NCBI GenBank assembly: GCA_937902995.1
Contig: CALEKY010000139.1
Coordinates: 1 to 64,000 of the forward strand
DNA: 64,000 nucleotides
Direction: 5' to 3'
Origin: an uncultured Sinobacteraceae bacterium
GTDB taxonomy: Bacteria; Pseudomonadota; Gammaproteobacteria; Steroidobacterales; Steroidobacteraceae
Each line of letters starts with the position of its first letter. Positions within the stretch are counted from its first letter, which is position 1. The notes below the pieces were generated by a model. The model was not told where the DNA came from, did no database searches, and saw only the letters and a program-made list of their open reading frames with translations. Positions 55,293 through 63,735 of this stretch are shown in pieces. Both the position numbers and the translations under genes were made by a program.

Positions 55293-57707
55293 ATGGGTTT
55301 TTTCTCGGATCTAAGAGCTGAACGGCTGATTGCGGAAATTCGCAGTATCGGCGATCCGATGCACCCGGATGCCCAGAAGGCATTCCAGAAGCTCGGCAAG
55401 CTCGGCGCCGGTGCGATTCCGAAAATCATCGACGCGCTCGCAGTTGCGGACAAGAAAGAAACTGCGTCGTATGTCGAAATCCTCGCGCAGCTCGTCGACA
55501 ACAAGAGCTTTCCCCTCCTCGCGCAAGGCCTGGCGGACGGCAATCCGCGCACGATCGCTGCGATCGGTTGGGCGCTGACCCAGAGCACGAACTACAGCCC
55601 GTCGCTCTTGATCGAGCTGCTCGGACGCGAGGACATTTCGAAGCCCGCGGTTCTCGATGTCATCAATGCGCAAAAGAACCGCTTCACGGTGCGCGACCTG
55701 CTGCAGCATGCCTATTCGCAGGAGGCCAACGAGAAGGCCGCGCTGTTCAAGATCATCGGCGAGCTCGCGGACGAGTCGAACCTCGGCGAATTGATCAGCC
55801 GCATCGACGGCAAGGATTCCGCCGCTCGCATTCACATCATCAACATCCTTTCGCGCTTCAATCGACCGGACGTGGCGGCCGCCATCCAGAGACAACTGCG
55901 CGACCCGAATCGAATGATTCGCAGCGCAGCGCTCGCGGCGCTGCAGAACATGGACGGCCCGATCGCAATCGAGCCCGTGATTCAAATGCTGCGCGACCCG
56001 GACATCGAGGTCGCCAACCGCGCGATCGACGTCGTGGTGCGCGCGAAGGATCCGGACACGATGAAATATCTCATCGATGTCCTGAAGGACGAAAACGAAT
56101 ATGCGCGCCGCGCGGCGGTCGAGGTGCTGAATCATCTCGGCACGACGCGCGACATCAAGCATCTGCTGCAAGCGATCAAGGACGACGACTGGTGGGTGCG
56201 CACGCGTGCCGCCGATGCGCTCGGCAAGATCGGCGGGCCGCGCGTCGTAGACGCCGTCATCGAGTTGGTCCGCGACGACGACGAAGACGTCAGACGCGCC
56301 GCGATCGAGATTCTCAATCAGACCAAGGACGAGCGCGCCATCAACTTCCTGATCCAAGCCACCAAGGACAAGGATTGGTGGGTGAGCGAACGCGCCGTCG
56401 ATGCCTTGGCGGAGATCGGCAGCAAGAAGGCGATTCCGGCGCTGCTCGAGCTACTCCATTCGGAGAACACGCGTTCGCTGCCGACCGTCGCTCGGGCGCT
56501 CGGCAAGATCGGCGATACGCGCGTCATCGAGCCGCTCGTCAAGCTGCTCGAGCGGCCGGAAAAAGAAATACAAATCGAGGCGATGGGCGCTCTCGCTCGT
56601 CTCGCCGACGACAGACGAGCCGATACGCTGCGCGGCTACATCCAGAGCGTTGCGAGCTCGACGCAGGACGACACCGTGCAGCATGCTGCGATCCGCGCCA
56701 TCGAGGACATCGACAACCGTTTCTCGAGCACGGCCGTGGCCGCCCAGGCCAAGGCGCTACGGATGGCGGAGCCGGCGCGGACGCTCCTCATCGACAAAGG
56801 CGATGTCGATCAGGTCATCAAGCGCGTCGAAGAACAGGCGGCCATCTCTCAGAAGCTGGACATTTCCACGCTCAAGCCGGGCGAGATCATCGAGGGTCGC
56901 TACAAGTACATCGAGAAGATCGGCAAGGGCGCCTTCGGTACCGTCGTGCTCGTCGAAGATACGGTCGTCGAAGAGCGGCTCATTCTGAAGTTCTTGAACC
57001 CGAACGTCTCCCAGGACGAGGAGATGATGAAGCGGTTCGTGCACGAGCTGCGCTATTCGCGCAAGATCACGCACAAGAACGTCATCCGCATCTACGACTT
57101 CCTGTACATGCGCGGGAACTACGCCATCTCGATGGAATACTTCCCGTCGCACACGCTCGGCAGCGAGATCGTGAACGAAAAGCCGCTGCCGTTGGAGCGC
57201 GCGATTCAGTACGCCATCGACATTGCCAGCGGCATGGCCGTCGCGCATCAAGCCGGCATCGTGCATCGCGACCTGAAGCCGGCGAACGTGCTCATCAACA
57301 ACGACGGCCTGCTCAAGATCGTGGACTTCGGCGTTGCCGCCGCCTACAAGGAAGGCGATACGCAGCTCACCAAGACGGGCTACGTGATCGGTTCGCCCAA
57401 GTACATGGCGCCCGAGCAAATTCTCGGCAAGAAGGTCGACGAACGCGCCGACGTCTACAGCCTCGGCGTGATCATGTACGAGATGTTCACCGGCGTTCCG
57501 CCCTACAGCCGCGGCGACCACATGTCCGTCATGTATCAGCACGTCCAAGGCAAGGCGAAACCCGCGATCGAAGTGAACCCGCAGCTACCCCAAGCCGCTT
57601 CCGACATCGTCGCCAAGGCGATGGCGGTCGACAAAATGAAGCGCTTCCAGAACATGGAAGAGCTGCGCGTCGCGCTGGAAAAGCTGAAGGCGGGAATTGG
57701 AGCCTAG
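55293..57707 (+). CDS. HEAT-repeat protein fused to Ser/Thr protein kinase
   Basis: An 804-residue soluble protein. Residues 1-500 form about 14 HEAT/PBS-lyase-like repeats; two carry a Trp pair (DDDWWVRTRAADALGKIGG, DKDWWVSERAVDALAEIGS). Residues 535-800 are a complete Hanks-type kinase: Gly loop GKGAFGTV at 544-551, Lys566, HRDLKPANVL with catalytic Asp660, DFG 678-680, YMAPEQ near 705-710 and DVYSLGVIMYEMFTG. Tyr and Thr lie in the activation segment (TKTGYVIGSPKY). No membrane helix. It precedes two PilT-type ATPase genes, so it may phosphorylate or scaffold a motor. The stop TAG touches a heptamer repeat. Confidence 0.93.
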   Translation: MGFFSDLRAERLIAEIRSIGDPMHPDAQKAFQKLGKLGAGAIPKIIDALAVADKKETASYVEILAQLVDNKSFPLLAQGLADGNPRTIAAIGWALTQSTNYSPSLLIELLGREDISKPAVLDVINAQKNRFTVRDLLQHAYSQEANEKAALFKIIGELADESNLGELISRIDGKDSAARIHIINILSRFNRPDVAAAIQRQLRDPNRMIRSAALAALQNMDGPIAIEPVIQMLRDPDIEVANRAIDVVVRAKDPDTMKYLIDVLKDENEYARRAAVEVLNHLGTTRDIKHLLQAIKDDDWWVRTRAADALGKIGGPRVVDAVIELVRDDDEDVRRAAIEILNQTKDERAINFLIQATKDKDWWVSERAVDALAEIGSKKAIPALLELLHSENTRSLPTVARALGKIGDTRVIEPLVKLLERPEKEIQIEAMGALARLADDRRADTLRGYIQSVASSTQDDTVQHAAIRAIEDIDNRFSSTAVAAQAKALRMAEPARTLLIDKGDVDQVIKRVEEQAAISQKLDISTLKPGEIIEGRYKYIEKIGKGAFGTVVLVEDTVVEERLILKFLNPNVSQDEEMMKRFVHELRYSRKITHKNVIRIYDFLYMRGNYAISMEYFPSHTLGSEIVNEKPLPLERAIQYAIDIASGMAVAHQAGIVHRDLKPANVLINNDGLLKIVDFGVAAAYKEGDTQLTKTGYVIGSPKYMAPEQILGKKVDERADVYSLGVIMYEMFTGVPPYSRGDHMSVMYQHVQGKAKPAIEVNPQLPQAASDIVAKAMAVDKMKRFQNMEELRVALEKLKAGIGA

Positions 57708-57950
57708 GGCTCGGGGCGCGGGGCCTGGTGAAATGACGCGAGCCGAACGACGGATCGCCGCTCTTCCGACCTGATTCAAACGCAGCCCGCATCTGCTCGA
57801 AAAAGGCTTGCGCGAATTTTTCGTGCGAACCACCGACCCCTGGCGCTCGCTTCTGATCGCAATAACTCGTGCCCTGAGTATGCTGTCGCTCGGTGGCCAG
57901 ATTCTGCGACCCCGAGCCCCAAGCCCCGAGCCCCGCGCCCCAAGCCCTCC
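57707..57950. repeat. Inverted heptamer pair, MITE-like element B
   Basis: The left end (57707-57727) reads GGGCTCG, GGGCGCG, GGGCCTG. The right end (57909-57950) reads ACCCCGA, GCCCCAA, GCCCCGA, GCCCCGC, GCCCCAA, GCCCTCC. The ends are inverted with a perfect 12-bp match, GGGGCGCGGGGC at 57713-57724 against 57930-57941. About 180 bp lie between, with no supported gene. Size and layout match element A at 39997. It occupies most of the 327-bp gap between the HEAT-kinase and the first pilT gene. Confidence 0.75.
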
Positions 57951-58034
57951 ATAGCCAACCGCGTCACAGATTTAGCGCCCCCAATCCGGCCTGCGGGCTA
58001 CCCGTTGCGACATAAAGCTTTATAGTCCTGCGTT

Positions 58035-59129
58035 ATGGCCAGAATCGACGCATTCTTGAAGCTCGGCACCGACCAAGGTTGCTCGGACATCCATTTTGCG
58101 GTCGGCCTGCCCCCGATGCTGCGCATGCACGGCGACCTGTTGCCGATCAAGTTCCGCGACCTCAGCCAAGCGGAGCTCGAGGGTTACATCGCCGAAATCA
58201 TGACCCGGCAGCACCAGGACATGCTCCGCCGCGGCCATGACGTGGACTTCTCCTATGTGGCGGCACACGGCGGGCGGTTTCGTGTCAACGTGTTCCGGAA
58301 GGAAACGGGCATCGGCGCGACGTTCCGCGCGATTCCGAGCGAAGTGCCCTCGCTCGACAAGCTCGGACTGCCGCCGATCGTCAAGAAGCTCTGCGACAAC
58401 CATCAGGGCATGATTCTGGTGACCGGCTCGACCGGTACCGGTAAGTCGACGACGCTCGCGGCGATGATCGACTACCTGAATCAGACACGTAAGCTGAACA
58501 TCATCAGCCTGGAAGACCCGATCGAGTTCGTTCACAAGAGCAAGCAAAGTCAGATCATCCAGCGCGAGCTCAACACGCACCTGCCGTCGTTCGCCGAGGG
58601 CGTGCGTGCGGCGATGCGCGAAGACCCGGACGTGATCCTGGTCGGCGAATTGCGCGACGCCGAAACGATTCGCTGGGCCATGACGGCTGCCGAGACGGGA
58701 CACTTGGTACTCGGAACGCTCCACACGACCGGCGCGGTCAAGACGATCGACCGCATCATCGATGCGCTGCCGGCCGACGAGCGCGAGCAGACGAAAAGCT
58801 TCCTCTCCCAAAGCTTGATCGCCGTGATCACGCAGGTGCTCGTGAAAACGGCCGATCAACGCGGCCGCAAAGCCATGTGCGAGATCATGGTCGTGACGCG
58901 CGCGATCGGTAAGCTGATCATGACCGACCAGACGCATCAGATTCCCTCGCAGCTGCAGACCGGCAAGCAGCTCGGGATGCAGCTCCTGGATCAGGCGCTC
59001 TTGCAAGCCATCGTCGCCAAGGAGATCGATCCGGACGATGCCTACGTCTACGCGCAAGACAAGAAGCTGTTCGCGCGCTACGTAACGGATACGAGCGTGC
59101 TGCCCAAGATGGATCTCGCACCGGGCTGA
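58035..59129 (+). CDS. pilT: PilT-type twitching ATPase, paralog 1
   Basis: A 364-residue hexameric secretion-superfamily ATPase of type IV pilus retraction. It shows SDIHFAVGLPPMLRMHGDL, RFRVNVFRKETGIGATFRAIP, Walker A GSTGTGKST at 131-139, the Asp box SLEDPIEFVH, Walker B EDPDVILVGELRD and the His box GHLVLGTLHTTGAVKTIDR. The C-terminal AIRNLIRE-type retraction motif is degenerate (TRAIGKLIMTDQ). A 12-bp palindrome, ATAAAGCTTTAT, lies 12 bp before the ATG and may be part of its promoter. The nearest upstream gene is the HEAT-kinase; no other pilus gene is nearby. Confidence 0.93.
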   Translation: MARIDAFLKLGTDQGCSDIHFAVGLPPMLRMHGDLLPIKFRDLSQAELEGYIAEIMTRQHQDMLRRGHDVDFSYVAAHGGRFRVNVFRKETGIGATFRAIPSEVPSLDKLGLPPIVKKLCDNHQGMILVTGSTGTGKSTTLAAMIDYLNQTRKLNIISLEDPIEFVHKSKQSQIIQRELNTHLPSFAEGVRAAMREDPDVILVGELRDAETIRWAMTAAETGHLVLGTLHTTGAVKTIDRIIDALPADEREQTKSFLSQSLIAVITQVLVKTADQRGRKAMCEIMVVTRAIGKLIMTDQTHQIPSQLQTGKQLGMQLLDQALLQAIVAKEIDPDDAYVYAQDKKLFARYVTDTSVLPKMDLAPG

Positions 59130-59198
59130 TGCGGCCGTTCGTTGATCGGAGCATCCACAGTTGGTCATTCCGTCTAACTCACTCGTCGGCATCAGTTC

Positions 59199-60317
59199 AT
59201 GAGCATCGAAGCCACTTCCGCTTCCTCGACCGCGACAACGACTCAGCAGTACGTTCCGCGCAAGATCGACGAGTACCTGAAAGAGGTGCTGGCCAAGAAC
59301 GGCTCGGACCTGCATTTCATCGCGAACGAACCGCCGCGCATCCGGCTATATGGCGAGCTGCAGATCCTGCGCAACGAGATCCTGAGCCCGGCATTCGTCG
59401 AAGAAGCGCTGCGGGAGATCATGCCGCGCGCCGCACAGCAGCGCCTGGAAGAAAAGCACGGCGCCGACTTCGCATACATCATCCCAGGAGTATCGCGCTT
59501 TCGTGTGAACGTCATGCGCCACCTCTACGGGCTCGGCTGCGTCTGCCGCGCAATCCCGTCGAAGGCCCTGACGCTCGACCAGCTGGGCGTGCCCGATGCC
59601 GTCCGCAACCTCTGTAAGGTGAACAATGGTCTGATCCTCGTGACGGGCAAGACCGGATCGGGTAAGTCGACGACGCTCGCCGCGATGATCGACGACATGA
59701 ACTCGCGACTCAAAGGCCACATCCTCACGATCGAGGATCCCATCGAGTTCATCCACCAGCGCAAGAACTGCCTGATCAGCCAGCGCGAGATCGGCACGCA
59801 CAGCCCGTCGTTTGCAGAGGCGCTGCACTCGGCTCTGCGCGAAGACCCCGACGTCATCCTCGTCGGCGAGTTGCGCGACTACGAAACGATGAGCATCGCC
59901 GTGACGGCTGCCGAGATGGGCATTCTCGTCATGGGCACGCTGCACACGAACGGCGCTGCCGCGACGATCGATCGCATGGTCAATGCGTTCCCGGCCGACA
60001 AACAATCGCACGTGCGCGTTATGCTCTCGACTTCGCTCCGCGGCGTCATCTCGCAGCAGCTCATTCCGCGCGCCGGCAAGCCCGGCCGTGTGGCTGCGCA
60101 CGAAATTCTGGTGAACACCCCCGCGGTCGCGAACCTCATTCGCCAAGGCAAGCTCGACCAGCTCGAAAACGCCATGCAAAGCGGCGCCGCCTACGGCATG
60201 CGCCTCATGGACACGGCCATTCAGGAATTGCTGGACAAGGGCATCATCAGCGGCAAGGAAGCCTATAAGAAGGCCATCAACAAGGCGAAGTTCGAAGCGG
60301 TCAAAGACATAGGCTGA
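59199..60317 (+). CDS. pilU: PilT/PilU-type twitching ATPase, paralog 2
   Basis: A 372-residue second ATPase of the same family. Residues 1-20 are a Ser/Thr/Gln-rich extension. Then come SDLHFIANEPPRIRLYGEL, Walker A GKTGSGKST (about 150-158), TIEDPIEFIH, EDPDVILVGELRDYETM and MGTLHTNGAAATIDRM. Here the C-terminal TPAVANLIRQGKLDQL is closer to the PilT AIRNLIRE motif than in paralog 1. It starts 69 bp after paralog 1. The last codons and stop (GGC TGA) lie within the first unit of a heptamer array, so the array fixed the C terminus. PilT versus PilU identity is not certain. Confidence 0.88.
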   Translation: MSIEATSASSTATTTQQYVPRKIDEYLKEVLAKNGSDLHFIANEPPRIRLYGELQILRNEILSPAFVEEALREIMPRAAQQRLEEKHGADFAYIIPGVSRFRVNVMRHLYGLGCVCRAIPSKALTLDQLGVPDAVRNLCKVNNGLILVTGKTGSGKSTTLAAMIDDMNSRLKGHILTIEDPIEFIHQRKNCLISQREIGTHSPSFAEALHSALREDPDVILVGELRDYETMSIAVTAAEMGILVMGTLHTNGAAATIDRMVNAFPADKQSHVRVMLSTSLRGVISQQLIPRAGKPGRVAAHEILVNTPAVANLIRQGKLDQLENAMQSGAAYGMRLMDTAIQELLDKGIISGKEAYKKAINKAKFEAVKDIG

Positions 60318-60378
60318 AGGCTGAAGACTGAAGGCTGAAGGCTGAAGGCTGAAGGAAGAAGCGCGCAGGCGCGCGCGT
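60311..60378 (+). repeat. Composite heptanucleotide repeat, longer form
   Basis: Six units AGGCTGA or AGACTGA (60311-60352), AGGAAGA, then a hairpin with GCGCGC arms (about 60360-60378). The first unit contains the stop codon of the upstream ATPase gene. The array lies in the 161-bp gap before metG and could act as an RNA structure at the end of the pilT transcript. Confidence 0.85.
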
Positions 60379-60455
60379 TCTGGCCGTAGCCCGGCGCCCT
60401 TCTAACCGGCCGCGCGAGCCCTTGGCGCGGACGAGTCACGATCACCCCGGCGTGG

Positions 60456-60461
60456 CATAAT
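60456..60461 (+). promoter_or_regulatory. metG -10 box
   Basis: CATAAT within GGCATAAT, 17 bp before the metG ATG. The hexamer 17 bp upstream is GAGTCA, a poor -35. The same GGCATAAT octamer occurs at the kinase promoter (54963-54970). Confidence 0.35.
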
Positions 60462-60478
60462 TTCCGCCCTTTTCGCCG

Positions 60479-62560
60479 ATGTTCAGCGCGCCGATGCCCC
60501 GTCATCTCTTCGTTACGACTGCCCTGCCCTACGCGAACGGCCCGTTCCATATCGGGCACATCATGGAATACATCCAGGCGGATATCTGGGTGCGCTTCCA
60601 GCGAATGATCGGCAATCGCGTGCATTTCGTCGGCGCCGACGACGCGCACGGCGCACCCATCATGCTCAAGGCGGAAGCCGAAGGCATCACGCCCGAAGAG
60701 CTCGTCGCGCGCATCGCTGCGGATCGGCCGAAGTACTTGAACGGCTTCCACATCTCGTTCGATCACTGGCATTCGACACACTCTCCCGAGAACACCGAGC
60801 TGTCGACCGACATTTATTTGAAGCTCAAGGAAGCGGGCTTGATCTACGTGAAGCCCGTCGAGCAATTCTTCGATCCGGTGAAGCAGATGTTCCTCGCCGA
60901 TCGGTACATCAAAGGCGAGTGCCCGAACTGTCACGCAAAGGACCAGTACGGCGATGCCTGCGAGGTCTGCAGCAGCGTCTATTCGCCCACGGATCTCATC
61001 AATCCCTACTCGACGCTGACCGGCGCGACGCCGGTGCGCAAGACCTCGGATCACTACTTCTTCAAGCTGTCCGATCCGAAATGCGTCGAGTTCATGACGC
61101 AATGGGTCGGCACGCCCGACCGCCTGCAATCGGCGGTGGCGAACAAAGCGCGCGAATGGCTGACCGGCAAAGGCGACCGGCCGCTTGGCGACTGGGACAT
61201 TTCGCGCGATGCGCCCTACTTCGGCATCCCGATGCCGGATGTTCCCGGTAAGTACTTCTACGTTTGGCTGGATGCGCCGATCGGCTATCTCGCCTCGCTC
61301 AAGAATTACTTCGATTCCGGTAAGGCGCGCGCGAACGGCGAGCCGCGCAGCTTCGCTGAATTCTTGGCGGCGCCTGACACCGAGCAGATTCATTTCATCG
61401 GCAAGGACATCATCTATTTCCACACCCTGTTCTGGCCGGCGATGCTGCATTTCTCGGGCCGCAAGGTCCCCGATCACGTGTACGTGCACGGATTCATCAC
61501 CGTCTCCGGCGCGAAGATGTCGAAGTCCCGCGGCACCGGCATCAGTCCGCTGCGCTATCTCGACATCGGCATGAATCCGGAATGGCTGCGCTACTACATC
61601 GCGGCCAAGCTCAACAGCAACGTCGAGGACATCGACTTCAATCCGGAAGATTTCATCGCCCGCGTCAACAGCGACCTGGTCGGCAAGTACGTCAACATCG
61701 CGAGCCGCACCGCCGGGTTCATCACCAAGCGTTTCGAGGGCAAGCTCGGATCGCCCGGCCATGGCAGCGAATTGCTGCAAGGCTTGATCGCCGCCGGCGA
61801 GACGATCGCGCGGTATTACGAGGAGCGCGAATTCGGCAAGGCGCTGCGCGAGATCATGGAATGGGCCGACAAGGCCAACGCCTATATCGCCGAACACGCT
61901 CCCTGGGAGCTGGCCAAGAATTCCGCGAACGACGCCCGACTCCTCGATGTGTGCTCGGTGAGCGTGAACGTCTTCCGCCTGCTCACGATCTACTTGAAGC
62001 CCGTGCTGCCGAAGCTCGCCGCGGACGTCGAACGATTCTTGAACGTCGAGTCGCTGACCTGGGCTGATGCGAAATCGCTCCTGCCCGAAGGACATCGCAT
62101 CAATCCGTATGCGCATCTCATGACGCGCGTGGACGCGAAACAGATCGACAAACTGTTCGAGCCGCCGGCGGAATCGAAGCCGCAAGCCTCGAGCCCCAAG
62201 TCCCAAGCGCCGAGCCCCGCGCCCCAAGCCGCGAGCGAAGTCACCATCGACGAGTTCGCGAAACTCGACATCCGGATCGCCAAGATCCTGGCGGCCGAAC
62301 ACGTCGAAGGCGCGGACAAGCTGCTCAAGCTGACCGTGGACATCGGCGATGCGCAGCGCACGGTGTTCGCCGGCATTCGCTCGGCGTATGAACCGGAGCA
62401 GCTCGTCGGCCGTTTGACGGTCGTGCTCGCGAATCTGAAGCCGCGCAAGATGCGCTTCGGCACGTCCGAAGGCATGGTGCTCGCCGCAGGTCCGGGCGGC
62501 AAAGACATTTTCTTGTTGTCGCCCGACAGCGGCGCGCAACCTGGAATGAAGGTGAAATGA
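60479..62560 (+). CDS. metG: Methionyl-tRNA synthetase
   Basis: A 693-residue class I synthetase charging tRNA-Met and tRNA-fMet. It shows TALPYANGPFHIGHIMEYIQAD with the HIGH-type motif, the zinc knuckle (CPNCHAKDQYGDACEVC), KMSKSRGT near residue 346 and NPEWLRYYIAAKLNS. The C-terminal Trbp111-like tRNA-binding domain is FAKLDIRIAKILAAEHVEGADKLLKL onward. The linker at about 567-585 is encoded by a heptamer repeat array. The start may be the ATG at 60479 or at 60494. Confidence 0.97.
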   Translation: MFSAPMPRHLFVTTALPYANGPFHIGHIMEYIQADIWVRFQRMIGNRVHFVGADDAHGAPIMLKAEAEGITPEELVARIAADRPKYLNGFHISFDHWHSTHSPENTELSTDIYLKLKEAGLIYVKPVEQFFDPVKQMFLADRYIKGECPNCHAKDQYGDACEVCSSVYSPTDLINPYSTLTGATPVRKTSDHYFFKLSDPKCVEFMTQWVGTPDRLQSAVANKAREWLTGKGDRPLGDWDISRDAPYFGIPMPDVPGKYFYVWLDAPIGYLASLKNYFDSGKARANGEPRSFAEFLAAPDTEQIHFIGKDIIYFHTLFWPAMLHFSGRKVPDHVYVHGFITVSGAKMSKSRGTGISPLRYLDIGMNPEWLRYYIAAKLNSNVEDIDFNPEDFIARVNSDLVGKYVNIASRTAGFITKRFEGKLGSPGHGSELLQGLIAAGETIARYYEEREFGKALREIMEWADKANAYIAEHAPWELAKNSANDARLLDVCSVSVNVFRLLTIYLKPVLPKLAADVERFLNVESLTWADAKSLLPEGHRINPYAHLMTRVDAKQIDKLFEPPAESKPQASSPKSQAPSPAPQAASEVTIDEFAKLDIRIAKILAAEHVEGADKLLKLTVDIGDAQRTVFAGIRSAYEPEQLVGRLTVVLANLKPRKMRFGTSEGMVLAAGPGGKDIFLLSPDSGAQPGMKVK
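62178..62233 (+). repeat. Heptamer array inside metG
   Basis: Eight 7-bp units within the reading frame: AGCCGCA, AGCCTCG, AGCCCCA, AGTCCCA, AGCGCCG, AGCCCCG, CGCCCCA, AGCCGCG. They are the GCCCCRA type found in elements A and B. They encode a Ser/Pro/Ala/Gln linker between the synthetase body and the tRNA-binding domain, where length change is tolerated. Confidence 0.85.
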
Positions 62561-62636
62561 CCGGAACATCGACCGGCAGCACGAGCGGTCCGTAACCGCT
62601 CGGGCTGTCGGTTGTCACTGCGAGCAACGAGACGCC

Positions 62637-63209
62637 ATGTCTTCCCTGCTGCTCATCGTGCTCAGTGCCGTGCTCATCAGCCACTTTGCGTTGACGAGCG
62701 TGCCGGCATTGAAGCCCTTCGTTCGTACCGACGGGTTCGATGCAGCGCTCGGCCTGGCGATCGCAGTGCTCGTTTGCACGAGCGTCGCCGCGCCCCTGTG
62801 TTTCTTGATGCGCCGCTTCGTGCTGCAACCGCTCGATTTGCTGCACTTGGAATACCTGCTGTTCGTCGTATCCATCATGATCATCGCGCAGCTCGTGCGG
62901 CTTGCTCTCGAGCGGCACGGACGATGGATACCGACAGGCCCGGCGCTGTTCGCGATCTTGACCGGCAATAGTGCAATCTTGGGCACCGCGCTGCTCGTTC
63001 CGACGCGGGAATCGTTCTGGGAATCCGTTTGGCTCGGGCTCGGCGTCGGCGGAAGCTTTGCCGTTTTGATGTTGTGTTTTACGACGCTGCAAGCTCGGTT
63101 GCGCCATGCACCGATCGCCGTTTCGTTTCGCGGAGCGCCGCTTGCGCTCATCACGGCCGGCATCATGGCGTTGGCCCTAATGGGTTTCACCGGTCTGATC
63201 GCCGAATGA
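62637..63209 (+). CDS. rsxA: Electron transport complex subunit RsxA/RnfA
   Basis: A 190-residue inner-membrane subunit with six predicted helices. The start SLLLIVLSAVLISHFALTSV, LEYLLFVVSIMIIAQLV and PTGPALFAILTGNSAILGTALL fit RnfA/RsxA. The complex moves electrons from NADH to ferredoxin-like acceptors or, as Rsx, reduces SoxR. It is the first of rsxABC. The start follows metG by 76 bp. Confidence 0.92.
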   Translation: MSSLLLIVLSAVLISHFALTSVPALKPFVRTDGFDAALGLAIAVLVCTSVAAPLCFLMRRFVLQPLDLLHLEYLLFVVSIMIIAQLVRLALERHGRWIPTGPALFAILTGNSAILGTALLVPTRESFWESVWLGLGVGGSFAVLMLCFTTLQARLRHAPIAVSFRGAPLALITAGIMALALMGFTGLIAE

Positions 63210-63210
63210 G

Positions 63211-63735
63211 ATGCTAGTCGCCACGCTCATCAGCGCAGTCTTCGCCGCCGCACTCGCGAGCGTCCTGCTACGAACTACACCGCGCGAAATTGCACGCGAA
63301 CGCCTGATCGAGGCAGTCAACGCCGTCCTTCCGCAGACACAATGCGGCCGTTGCACCTTCTCCGGCTGCAAACCGTATGCGACCGCGCTCGTCGATGGGG
63401 TTGCCGACATCAATCATTGCCCGCCGGGCGGTAATGCCACTGCCCGCTTGCTCGCCGACCTGCTGAATCGGCCCTACAAGCCGGTCGATCCGCAATTCGG
63501 CGTCACGCCGGCGCAGCCCATGGTGGCGTGGATCGACGAAGAGGCGTGCATCGGCTGCACGAAATGCATTCAAGCGTGCCCGGTCGACGCCATTGTCGGC
63601 GCGTCGAAGTTCATGCACACGGTCATCGCGGCGCAATGCACGGGATGCGAGCTCTGCATTCCGCCCTGCCCGGTCGACTGCATTCATTTGCGGCCGACCG
63701 CCGACGTCCCCAGGACGGCGCACTCGGCATCATGA
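63211..63735 (+). CDS. rsxB: Electron transport complex subunit RsxB/RnfB
   Basis: A 174-residue iron-sulfur subunit. An N-terminal membrane helix is followed by the Fe-S domain motif (LPQTQCGRCTFSGCKPYATAL) and then two 4Fe-4S ferredoxin motifs, CIGCTKCIQACP and CTGCELCIPPCP. All cysteines are present. It starts 1 bp after the rsxA stop and overlaps rsxC as ATGA, so the three are cotranscribed. Confidence 0.95.
   Translation: MLVATLISAVFAAALASVLLRTTPREIARERLIEAVNAVLPQTQCGRCTFSGCKPYATALVDGVADINHCPPGGNATARLLADLLNRPYKPVDPQFGVTPAQPMVAWIDEEACIGCTKCIQACPVDAIVGASKFMHTVIAAQCTGCELCIPPCPVDCIHLRPTADVPRTAHSAS

Noticed and set aside
58020..60179. Two long leftward frames antisense to the PilT-type genes
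   Set aside because: The ATPase motifs on the plus strand are intact; the antisense products are His/Asp/Arg-rich without domains.
60263..62569. 768-codon leftward open frame antisense to metG
   Set aside because: Mirror of metG; no signal peptide, motif or ribosome binding site.
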